8,177 nt of DNA from the NCBI GenBank assembly GCA_050299695.1, contig JBNKWI010000136.1, positions 1-8,177 of the forward strand. Direction: 5' to 3'. The notes under the pieces were generated by a model. It was not told the DNA's origin and searched no databases. It worked only from the letters and a program-made list of their open reading frames with translations. Positions 1 through 6,296 of this stretch are shown piece after piece; position 1 is the first letter of the stretch, and the number at the start of each line of letters is the position of its first letter. A program made the position numbers and the translations under genes. The DNA comes from Ovoidimarina sp050299695. GTDB lineage: Bacteria; Pseudomonadota; Alphaproteobacteria; Rhodobacterales; Rhodobacteraceae.

Positions 1-1
1 G

Positions 2-82
2 CAGGTCTCGGTGATCCATCCGGGCTATCCGCGCCCCCGCGCCGGCGAAAGCGCGGCCGGTTTCCGCTACCGACGCGGGTGA
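2..82 (+). other. Unidentified open frame ending at the codA break point
   Basis: Frame 2 is open from the window edge to a TGA at 80-82. Its peptide ends in GFRYRRG. It could be the tail of an unrelated upstream gene. It could also be the upstream part of the cytosine deaminase gene in a shifted frame, because the family has RRG just before TRV, and here RRG (71-79, frame 2) and TRV (73-81, frame 1) share nucleotides. The rest of the peptide does not convincingly resemble CodA, and too little is present to decide. Confidence 0.25.
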
Positions 83-495
83 AGGAGATGCGCGCCCAGG
101 GCATCACCGTGGGCTGGGGGCAGGATTGCGTGCGCGACCCGTGGTATTCGCTGGGGACGGCGGACATGCTGGATGTGGCCTTCATGGGGCTCCATGTGGC
201 GCAGATGACGCATCCGGACGAGATGCGCGCCAGCTTCGACATGGTGACGACCGAGAACGCGAAGATCCTGAATCTCGAGGGCTACGGCCTGGAGCCCGGC
301 TGCACCGCCTCGCTCGTGGTGCTCGACGCGGGCGATCCGGAGGAGGCGCTCCGGCTCCGGCCCGACCGGCTTGCCGTGATCGCCAAGGGCAAGGTGATCT
401 CGCGGCAGGCGCGGAACGACCCTCGCCTCTCGATCGACGGGCGACCCGGGACGGTCCGGCGCCGGCACGACGCGGGAGGATGCGGAGGTGAATAG
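73..495 (+). pseudogene. codA: CodA-type cytosine deaminase, C-terminal remnant (5' part missing or frameshifted)
   Basis: The reading frame matches the C-terminal third of the amidohydrolase-superfamily cytosine deaminases (cytosine to uracil plus ammonia, cytoplasmic pyrimidine salvage). Visible family signatures are TRVKEM at 73-90, GQDCVRDPWYSLGTADML, MGLHVAQM and the tail LEGYGLEPGC...VIAKGKVIS. Counting from the GTG at 79, Asp16 in GQD corresponds to the metal- and substrate-contacting aspartate (Asp313 of E. coli CodA). The family is usually a little over 400 residues; only about 138 are here. The His-x-His and other metal ligands would lie upstream. The family normally has an RRG-[LM] segment before TRV, but the in-frame residues upstream of 73 (RGRFPLP) do not fit, and neither does the rest of bases 1-72. 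The GTG at 79 has no ribosome-binding site, so it is unlikely to be a real start. The 3' end looks intact, with no internal stop. I infer a truncated or frameshifted gene; a sequencing error near 71-81 is also possible. Confidence 0.65.
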
Positions 496-656
496 TTCAC
501 CACGTGCAATTCCCCGCTCCTGCCGCTGCGTCAAACGCGCGCTTCCCCCCTTGCCATTGGGCGCAAAGGGCAGACAATAGCGCCATTCGCGTGGCCAAAA
601 GACCACGACCCCACGCCGGGCCGGGACCCGGGGGCAATCACATCAGGGAGTTTTCC
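496..656 (+). promoter_or_regulatory. oppA upstream region with a possible sigma70-type promoter
   Basis: This 161-nt gap lies between the codA-like stop and oppA. The best promoter match I see is TTGCCA at 551-556 (5 of 6 against TTGACA) and GACAAT at 573-578 (4 of 6 against TATAAT), with a 16-nt spacer. That would give a leader of about 70 nt. The leader contains short GC-rich dyads (CCGGGACCCGG at 621-631; an imperfect GTGG...CCAC at 591-606) that might fold weakly. A strong Shine-Dalgarno AGGGAG at 645-650 sits six bases before the oppA ATG. No operator or riboswitch motif is recognisable, and the promoter match is modest. Confidence 0.3.
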
Positions 657-2288
657 ATGAAGATGAAACACTTGTTCGCTTCCTCGGCGGCAGCGCTCCT
701 ATTTGCCGCGACGCCGTTGCTCGCGGCCGGGACGCATCCTGTGACGGGCGAACCCTTGTCCGACAACCAGACCTTCACCTACCGGCTGATGGACCAGTTC
801 CCCACCATCGACCCGGGACTCAACGAGGAAACCGAGGGCCACAAGGTCATTCGCGACATCTTCGAGGGCCTCATCATCCAGGACGCCCAGGGCAATCTTG
901 TGCCCGGTGTCGCAACCGAGTGGTCTTCGCCCGACGGCAACAAGACCTGGGTGTTCAAGCTGCGCCCCGAGGCGAAATGGTCGAACGGCGACCCGGTGAC
1001 CGCGAGCGATTTCGTCTTCGCCTGGCGCCGCGCGGCCGATCCCAAGACCGCCTCGCCCTATTCGTGGTATGTGGAGCTCTCGCAGATCGTCAACGCCGCG
1101 AAGATCGTGGCCGGAGAGGCGGATCCCGAAACGCTGGGCGTCAAGGCGGTGGACGACCACACGCTCGAGGTGACGCTGGAGACGCCCCTGCCCTACTTCC
1201 CGGCGATGACCACCTACGCGACCTTCGCGCCGGTCCCGCAGAAGGTGGTCGAGGAATACGGCACCGAGTGGACCAAGCCCGAGCACATCGTCTCGAACGG
1301 CGCCTACAAGCTGACCGAGATGGTGCCGAACGAGTACAGCACCCGGGTCAAGTCGGACACCTACTGGAACGCCGACAAGACGATCATCGAGAAGGTGACC
1401 GGCATCGTCATCAACGACGACAACACCGCGCTGACCCGCTACAAGGCCGGCGAGATGGACTATGACGAGCCTCTGCCGGCGGGCCAGTATCCGGCGCTTC
1501 TGGCCGAGATGCCGGACCAGGCGCATTCGGTGCCGCGGCTCTGCTCCTACTATTACGCGATCAACTTCCGCGACAGCGCGAATCCGGCGCTGAGCGATGT
1601 GCGGGTCCGGAAGGCGCTGTCCTACGCGGTCGACCGCGACATCATCGTGGATCAGGTGCTGAAGGGCGGCCAGACGGCGGCCTACAACTTCGCCCATGAA
1701 AAGACCGCCGGTTTCGAGATGCCGACGATCGACTACGGCACCTGGACCCAGGCGGAGCGCGACGCCAAGGCCAAGGAGCTGATGGCCGAGGCCGGCTATG
1801 GCGAGGGCGGCCAGCCGCTCGAGCTCAAGCTGATCTACAACACCTCGGAAGCGCACAAGGCGATCGCCACGGTGCTGGCGCAGATGTGGAAGCAGAAGCT
1901 CGGCATCAACGTCACCATGGAGAACATGGAGTGGCAGACCTATCTCGAAGTCCGCAAGGAAGGGAATTTCGACGTGGCGCGTTCGGCCTGGTGCGGCGAC
2001 TATAACGAGGCGTCGACCTTCCTCGATCTGGTCACCACGACCCACGGCTCGAACGACGGCAAGTATTCGAACGCCCGCGTCGACGAGCTGATGGCGGCGT
2101 CGAAAACCTCGATGGATCCGCAGGCGGCCTATACCGAAGTCGAGCAGATCCTGGCGGACGAGATGGCGATCATCCCGATCTACCACTATGCGAACGCGTT
2201 CCTCCTTTCTGCGGACGTCAAGGGCTGGCCCTATGACAATGTCGAGCAGAACTGGTACGCGAAAGACCTCTACCGCGTCGCCGAATAG
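657..2288 (+). CDS. oppA: Periplasmic oligopeptide-binding protein OppA
   Basis: 543-residue substrate-binding protein of the SBP_bac_5 family, which captures oligopeptides in the periplasm and delivers them to OppBC. The ATG at 657 is preferred because AGGGAG lies six bases upstream and it opens with a Sec signal peptide: MKMK, a hydrophobic stretch at about 6-22, and predicted cleavage near Ala24. There is no lipobox cysteine, so it is a soluble periplasmic protein. E. coli OppA features are conserved: LFEGL-like IFEGL near the N-terminus, LGVKAVDDHTLEVTL, IVSNGAYKL, DVRVRKALSYAVDRDIIV and RSAWCGDYNE. Cys296 (LCSYYY) and Cys446 (WCGDYNE) match the Cys271-Cys417 disulfide of E. coli OppA. 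Trp445 and Asp448 match its Trp416 and Asp419, the latter binding the peptide amino terminus. This favours oligopeptide over nickel or dipeptide specificity. It is the first gene of an oppABCDF operon, followed by a strong hairpin that may raise its level relative to the permease genes. Exact peptide preference cannot be read. Confidence 0.96.
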   Translation: MKMKHLFASSAAALLFAATPLLAAGTHPVTGEPLSDNQTFTYRLMDQFPTIDPGLNEETEGHKVIRDIFEGLIIQDAQGNLVPGVATEWSSPDGNKTWVFKLRPEAKWSNGDPVTASDFVFAWRRAADPKTASPYSWYVELSQIVNAAKIVAGEADPETLGVKAVDDHTLEVTLETPLPYFPAMTTYATFAPVPQKVVEEYGTEWTKPEHIVSNGAYKLTEMVPNEYSTRVKSDTYWNADKTIIEKVTGIVINDDNTALTRYKAGEMDYDEPLPAGQYPALLAEMPDQAHSVPRLCSYYYAINFRDSANPALSDVRVRKALSYAVDRDIIVDQVLKGGQTAAYNFAHEKTAGFEMPTIDYGTWTQAERDAKAKELMAEAGYGEGGQPLELKLIYNTSEAHKAIATVLAQMWKQKLGINVTMENMEWQTYLEVRKEGNFDVARSAWCGDYNEASTFLDLVTTTHGSNDGKYSNARVDELMAASKTSMDPQAAYTEVEQILADEMAIIPIYHYANAFLLSADVKGWPYDNVEQNWYAKDLYRVAE

Positions 2289-2297
2289 GTGACGGAG

Positions 2298-2323
2298 GGG
2301 GCGTGCCGGATCCGGCACGCCCC
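2298..2323 (+). repeat. Perfect 26-nt palindrome (hairpin) between oppA and oppB
   Basis: Two 13-nt arms, GGGGCGTGCCGGA at 2298-2310 and its exact reverse complement at 2311-2323, meet with no spacer around a central GGATCC. As RNA this gives a GC-rich hairpin of about 11 pairs with a four-base loop. It begins 9 nt after the oppA stop and ends 20 nt before the oppB GTG. No U-run follows it (next bases GCTCATACGG), so it does not look like a simple intrinsic terminator. A transcript-stabilising or partly attenuating role is likely, as is known for intercistronic structures downstream of binding-protein genes such as malE. It could also be a DNA-level dyad. Confidence 0.85.
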
Positions 2324-2343
2324 GCTCATACGGGGGGCAAGCC

Positions 2344-3267
2344 GTGCTCAACTACACACTTCGCCGCATCGCGATCGCGATTCCGACGCTCCTGATCCTG
2401 GTCGCGATCACCTTCCTCCTGATGGAGGCCGCGCCGGGCTCGCCTTTCGCCACGGAACGCGGCGTGCCGGCGGCCGTGCTGGCCAATCTCGAGGCCAAGT
2501 ACGGGCTCGACCGGCCGCTGATCCAGCGGATGGGGATCTATGTCTGGAACATCGTCGCCCATGGCGATTTCGGCGTGTCCTACCGGCTCAAGGACCGGAC
2601 GGTGAACGACCTGATCGCGCAGGGCTTTCCGGTGACACTGATCTATGGCGGGGTCGCCTTCGTGGTGGCGGTGCTGGTGGGCGTGAGCCTCGGCGTCGCC
2701 GCGGCGGTGCGGCAGAACTCCTGGCTCGACTACGCGGCGGTGGGCGTCACCATCGGCGCGCAGGTGCTGCCGAATTTCGTGATGGGGCCGATCCTGATCC
2801 TGGTCTTCACGCTCTGGCTCGGATGGCTGCCGGGCGGCGGCTGGCAGGGCGGGCAATGGCAGTACATCATCATGCCGGTCATCGCGCTCTCGACCTCGTT
2901 CATGGCTTCGATCGCGCGGATCACCCGGGCGTCGATGCTGGAGACGCTGAATTCGAACTTCATCCGCACCGCGCGGGCCAAGGGCCTGCCGATGCGCCGC
3001 GTGGTCATGTACCACGCGCTGAAACCGGCGCTGATGCCGGTCTTGTCCTATCTCGGCCCGGCCTTCGTGGGGATGATCACCGGCTCGGTGGTGGTCGACC
3101 TGATCTTCTCGACCGGCGGGATCGGGCTCTTCTTCGTCAATGCCGCGCTCAGCCGCGATTACGGGTTGATGCTGGGGCTCACCGTGCTCCTTGGCACGCT
3201 GACGGTGGTGTTCAACCTCGTCGTCGATCTGCTCTATGCCTGGATCGACCCAAGGATCCGGTACTGA
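2344..3267 (+). CDS. oppB: Oligopeptide ABC transporter inner-membrane permease OppB
   Basis: 307-residue integral membrane subunit, almost the length of E. coli OppB (306). With OppC it forms the translocation channel. The GTG start at 2344 fits the family N-terminus (MLNYTLRRIAIAIPTL) and has a G-rich ribosome-binding site (GGGGGG at 2332-2337) six bases upstream. TM1 is about residues 9-28, TM2 about 98-120, and the core permease domain (BPD_transp_1) runs from about 95 to 300 with further hydrophobic segments. Family hallmarks are APGSPF, HGDFGVS, WLPGGGW, SNFIRTARAKGLPMRR, HALKPALMPVLSYLGPAFVG and the C-terminal WIDPRIRY. The EAA-type cytoplasmic loop that docks an ATPase starts near Arg208 (RTARAKGLPMRR). 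It is separated from oppA by a palindrome, and its stop lies one base before the oppC ATG, so oppB and oppC are likely translationally coupled. Confidence 0.96.
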   Translation: MLNYTLRRIAIAIPTLLILVAITFLLMEAAPGSPFATERGVPAAVLANLEAKYGLDRPLIQRMGIYVWNIVAHGDFGVSYRLKDRTVNDLIAQGFPVTLIYGGVAFVVAVLVGVSLGVAAAVRQNSWLDYAAVGVTIGAQVLPNFVMGPILILVFTLWLGWLPGGGWQGGQWQYIIMPVIALSTSFMASIARITRASMLETLNSNFIRTARAKGLPMRRVVMYHALKPALMPVLSYLGPAFVGMITGSVVVDLIFSTGGIGLFFVNAALSRDYGLMLGLTVLLGTLTVVFNLVVDLLYAWIDPRIRY

Positions 3268-3268
3268 C

Positions 3269-4186
3269 ATGGCGCTGGCACTGGGAAAGAAACCCCTCGG
3301 GCTCGACGCCGCCCCGGTCGCGGGCCGCTCGCTCTGGCAGGACGCGCGCGCGCGGTTCTTCCGCAACCGCGCCGCCACCGCGAGCCTCGTCGTGCTGAGC
3401 CTCGTCGGCCTGTTCGCGGCGTTCGGGCAGTTTCTGGCGATCTCGCCGCCGGACTATGTCGATTTCGGGCTGCTCGGGCAGGTCAAGGAACAGGGCGCGC
3501 CGTCGCTCACCAACGGCCACTGGTTCGGGCTGGACGAACAGGCGCGCGACCTCTACGCCCGCGTCGTTCAGGGCACGCGGATCTCGCTCATGGTGGGCAT
3601 CGTCGGCGCCCTGGTGGCGGTCGTCGTGGGAACGCTTTACGGCGCCACCTCGGGCTATGTCGGCGGGCGCGTCGACAACGCGATGATGCGGATCGTCGAT
3701 ATCCTGAAATCCATCCCGTACATGTTCGTGCTGATCCTCCTCCTGATGGTGTTCGGCCGTTCGATCTTCATGCTGTTTCTGGGCATCGGACTGATCTCTT
3801 GGCTCGACATGGCGCGGATCGCCCGCGGGCAGACCCTGTCGCTCAAGAACAAGGAATTCGTCGAGGCCGCGGTGGCCACGGGCGTGAAGCCCCTGACGAT
3901 CATCCTGCGCCATATCGTGCCCAATCTCCTGGGCGTCGTCGTGGTCTACGCGACGATCCTGGTGCCGGAGATGATCATCTACGAAAGCTTCGTCTCGTTT
4001 CTCGGGCTCGGCGTGCAGGAGCCGAACACCTCCTGGGGCGCGCTGATCAGCGACGGGACGGGGACGATGCAGTACGGCACGATCTGGCAGCTCCTTTTCC
4101 CGCTCTTCTTCTTCGTCGTGACCCTCTTCGCCTTCTTCTTCGTGGGCGACGGGCTGCGCGACGCGCTGGACCCGAAGGACCGGTGA
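3269..4186 (+). CDS. oppC: Oligopeptide ABC transporter inner-membrane permease OppC
   Basis: 305-residue membrane subunit (E. coli OppC is 302) that pairs with OppB. I chose the ATG at 3269, one base after the oppB stop. The in-frame ATG at 3236 would add 11 residues lying inside oppB and not seen in the family. AAGGA at 3252-3256 is a possible but distant ribosome-binding site (12-nt spacing), so initiation probably relies on coupling to oppB termination. OppC hallmarks are GRSLWQDARARF at about 19-30, a first membrane segment at about 38-55, the OppC_N-type region, GLDEQARDLYARVVQGTRISLMVG, SWLDMARIARGQTLSLK, an EAA loop starting at Glu199 (EAAVATGVKPLTIILRHIVPN), SFLGLGVQEP and the terminal GDGLRDALDPKDR. 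The match to E. coli OppC runs end to end, including that last motif, which makes OppC much more likely than DppC. Confidence 0.96.
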   Translation: MALALGKKPLGLDAAPVAGRSLWQDARARFFRNRAATASLVVLSLVGLFAAFGQFLAISPPDYVDFGLLGQVKEQGAPSLTNGHWFGLDEQARDLYARVVQGTRISLMVGIVGALVAVVVGTLYGATSGYVGGRVDNAMMRIVDILKSIPYMFVLILLLMVFGRSIFMLFLGIGLISWLDMARIARGQTLSLKNKEFVEAAVATGVKPLTIILRHIVPNLLGVVVVYATILVPEMIIYESFVSFLGLGVQEPNTSWGALISDGTGTMQYGTIWQLLFPLFFFVVTLFAFFFVGDGLRDALDPKDR

Positions 4187-4188
4187 AT

Positions 4189-5157
4189 ATGACGTCACTT
4201 CTTTCCGTCAGCGATCTCAACGTCGCCTTCCAGACCGGCGACGGTACGGTCAACGCGGTGAACGGCGTCACCTTCGGGCTCGAGCCGAAGGAAACCCTTG
4301 CCATCGTGGGCGAGTCCGGCTCGGGCAAAAGCCAGACCGCCTTCGCGATCATGGGGCTTCTGGCGCGGAACGGCCGGGCGACGGGCAATGTCGCGTTCGA
4401 GGGGCAGGAGATCCTGAACCTCCCCGACGCGCAGCTGAATTCGATCCGGGCCGAGAAGATCGCGATGATCTTCCAGGACCCGATGACCTCGCTGAACCCC
4501 TATCTGCGGGTGTCCGACCAGATGACCGAGGTCCTGATGCTGCACAAGGGCATCTCCCGGAAGGCGGCCTGGAACGAAGCGGCCCAGATGCTCGACGCGG
4601 TGCGGATCCCGGATGCTCGGAACCGGGTCGACAACTACCCGCACGAGTTCTCGGGCGGGATGCGGCAGCGGATCATGATCGCCATGGCGCTCCTCTGCCG
4701 CCCGGCGCTCCTGATCGCCGACGAACCCACGACGGCGCTCGACGTGACCGTCCAGAACCAGATCATGGTGCTCCTCTCGGACCTGCGCGAGGAGTTCGGA
4801 ATGGCGATGATCCTGATCACCCACGATCTCGGCATCGTCGCCGGCGCCTGCGAGCGGACGCTTGTCATGTATGGCGGGCGGATCATGGAGGAAGGGCCGA
4901 CCGAGGCGGTCTTTGCCCGGCCCTCGCATCCGTACACGCTGGGGCTTCTGAAGGCGATTCCGCGGCTCGACGAGGACCACGAGGTGCTCCCGACCATCGA
5001 CGGCGAGCCGCCGAACATGCTGGGGATGCCGGCGGGCTGCCCGTTCCATCCGCGCTGCAGCCTGAGCACCGAGATCTGCGAACGCGAGACGCCGGCGCTC
5101 GCGGCGTTCGATGGGCGGCGGCGGGCCTGTCACGCCGATCCGGAGGCGGTGGCATGA
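4189..5157 (+). CDS. oppD: Oligopeptide ABC transporter ATP-binding protein OppD
   Basis: 322-residue cytoplasmic ATPase that, as a heterodimer with OppF, powers import through OppBC. The ATG at 4189 is two bases after the oppC stop, with AAGGA at 4175-4179 nine bases upstream. All ABC motifs are present: Walker A GESGSGKS at 41-48, Q-loop FQDPMTSLNP, signature FSGGMRQR from residue 154, Walker B LLIADEP with Asp178 and catalytic Glu179, D-loop TALD, and switch His212 (ITHD). The oligopeptide/dipeptide-type C-terminal domain carries four cysteines, Cys284, Cys290, Cys297 and Cys314, in the arrangement known to bind a [4Fe-4S] cluster in OppD/DppD family members. The stop overlaps the oppF start (ATGA at 5154-5157). 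Apparently fully functional. OppD versus DppD is settled by the strict opp gene order and the OppA, OppC and OppF partners. Confidence 0.95.
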   Translation: MTSLLSVSDLNVAFQTGDGTVNAVNGVTFGLEPKETLAIVGESGSGKSQTAFAIMGLLARNGRATGNVAFEGQEILNLPDAQLNSIRAEKIAMIFQDPMTSLNPYLRVSDQMTEVLMLHKGISRKAAWNEAAQMLDAVRIPDARNRVDNYPHEFSGGMRQRIMIAMALLCRPALLIADEPTTALDVTVQNQIMVLLSDLREEFGMAMILITHDLGIVAGACERTLVMYGGRIMEEGPTEAVFARPSHPYTLGLLKAIPRLDEDHEVLPTIDGEPPNMLGMPAGCPFHPRCSLSTEICERETPALAAFDGRRRACHADPEAVA

Positions 5158-6182
5158 GCCTGCTTCTGGAGACCCGCGGCGTCGAGGTGACCTTTCCGAT
5201 CCGCGGCAAGGGCGACTGGCCCTGGACGCCGCCGCGCCTCCTGCGCGCCGTGGCGGGGGTGTCGCTGACCCTGCGCGAGGGCGAGACGCTGGGCATCGTG
5301 GGCGAATCCGGCTCGGGCAAGTCGACGCTGGCGCGGGCGATCCTGGGGACGATCCCGCCCACCGGCGGCAAGGTGATCTGGCAGGGCCGCGACGTCACCG
5401 GGCTGTCGGGCGAAGCGCGGCGGGCGCACGCGAAGGACGTGCAGATGGTGTTCCAGGACCCGCTGGCGGCGCTGAACCCGCGCATGACCGTGGGGCAGAT
5501 CATCGCCGAGCCCTTGCGGACGCATCACCCGGAAGTCTCGCGCGACGAGGCGCGGGCCCGGGTGCAGGAGATCATGGCGCAGGTCGGGCTCCTGCCGAAC
5601 CTGATCAACCGCTATCCGCACGAGTTCTCGGGCGGCCAGTGCCAGCGGATCGGCATCGCGCGGGCGCTGATCCTGCGGCCGAAGCTTCTGATCTGCGACG
5701 AGCCCGTGTCGGCGCTCGATGTGTCGGTGCAGGCGCAGGTGATCAATCTCCTGAAGGAGATCCAGGGGGCGTTCGGCCTGTCGATCATCTTCATCGCGCA
5801 CGATCTGAGCGTGGTGCGCCATGTCTCGGACCGGATCGCGGTGATGTATCTCGGGCGCCTCGTCGAGGAGGCCGCGGGCAAGCGGCTGATCGCCGAGCCC
5901 TGGCATCCCTATACCACGGCCTTGATCGCCTCGGTGCCGGTGCCCGATCCGGCGGTGGAGCGCAGCCGGGCGAAAGCGGCGCTGACGGGCGAGCTGCCCT
6001 CGCCACTAGCGCCGCCCTCCGGCTGCGTGTTCCGGACCCGCTGTCCGGTCGCGCGCCCCTCCTGCGCGGAGGTGGTGCCCGAGGTCAGGAGCGAGGGTGA
6101 CCGGATGGTCGCCTGCCCCTTCGCACCCGAGGAGATCGGTGAACTCGACGAGAGTGTGGCGGTCCGGGCCGGCGGGATCTGA
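5154..6182 (+). CDS. oppF: Oligopeptide ABC transporter ATP-binding protein OppF
   Basis: 342-residue second ATPase of the importer (E. coli OppF is 334). The ATG at 5154 overlaps the oppD stop by four bases, with a strong GGAGG at 5142-5146 inside oppD. The N-terminus has the OppF-specific insertion before the first strand pair (WPWTPPRLLRAVAGVSL). Motifs are Walker A GESGSGKS at 50-57, Q-loop FQDPLAALNPRMTVG, EPLRTHHP, the diagnostic signature FSGGQCQR at 158-165, Walker B LLICDEPVSALD with Asp182 and Glu183, and switch His216 (IAHD). The C-terminal segment GELPSPLAPPSGCVFRTRCP is nearly that of E. coli OppF. Cys291, Cys297, Cys304 and Cys321 form a cluster like the one in OppD. It is the last gene of the operon; the following 114 nt show no convincing intrinsic terminator. 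Confidence 0.96.
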   Translation: MSLLLETRGVEVTFPIRGKGDWPWTPPRLLRAVAGVSLTLREGETLGIVGESGSGKSTLARAILGTIPPTGGKVIWQGRDVTGLSGEARRAHAKDVQMVFQDPLAALNPRMTVGQIIAEPLRTHHPEVSRDEARARVQEIMAQVGLLPNLINRYPHEFSGGQCQRIGIARALILRPKLLICDEPVSALDVSVQAQVINLLKEIQGAFGLSIIFIAHDLSVVRHVSDRIAVMYLGRLVEEAAGKRLIAEPWHPYTTALIASVPVPDPAVERSRAKAALTGELPSPLAPPSGCVFRTRCPVARPSCAEVVPEVRSEGDRMVACPFAPEEIGELDESVAVRAGGI

Positions 6183-6237
6183 CAGGCCCCGTTGCTCGCG
6201 CGGTGACGAGGCCGGTCCGATGCCGCGGCCGATCGGA

Positions 6238-6266
6238 TTGACGCGGTCGTATGTTCACTTTATGTT
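6238..6266 (+). promoter_or_regulatory. Predicted sigma70 promoter of the VOC gene
   Basis: A -35 box TTGACG at 6238-6243 (5 of 6 against consensus) and a -10 box TATGTT at 6261-6266 (4 of 6) are separated by exactly 17 bases. Transcription would start near 6273, giving a leader of about 24 nt with GGGGAG at 6285-6290 as Shine-Dalgarno. The site lies in an AT-richer patch of the oppF-VOC gap and is overlapped by an SOS-type operator. Confidence 0.6.
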
Positions 6267-6267
6267 C
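6253..6267 (+). promoter_or_regulatory. Predicted LexA (SOS) box, GTTC-N7-GTTC
   Basis: GTTC at 6253-6256, seven bases (ACTTTAT), then GTTC at 6264-6267. This exactly fits the direct-repeat operator GTTC-N7-GTTC known for LexA of alphaproteobacteria. The repeat extends to a 7-nt TATGTTC at 6250-6256 and 6261-6267, offset by 11 bp. It overlaps the predicted -10 box, so bound repressor would block the polymerase, and it sits 29 nt before the VOC ATG. oppF lies upstream on the same strand, so the VOC gene is the only plausible target. LexA control is inferred, not shown. Confidence 0.65.
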
Positions 6268-6296
6268 TCACCCGCAGCACAGTCGGGGAGTGACGG

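Noticed and set aside
504..656. N-terminal extension of OppA by 51 residues from a GTG at 504
   Set aside because: The extension is not protein-like, has no ribosome-binding site and would bury the clear signal peptide that begins at the ATG at 657.
699..2351. Long 550-codon minus-strand frame opposite oppA
   Set aside because: It is rich in Arg, His and Val with no recognisable domain and lies wholly opposite a clear OppA; open antisense frames are expected with GC-rich third positions.
2326..5906. Long minus-strand frames opposite oppB, oppC, oppD and oppF (for example 2326-3378, 3212-4198, 4195-5133, 5130-5906)
   Set aside because: Low-complexity Arg/His/Asp-rich translations without motifs, each a mirror of a confident Opp gene.
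6183..6237. Terminator after oppF
   Set aside because: Only short GC palindromes (for example CCGATCGG at 6228-6235) are present, with no stable stem followed by T residues.
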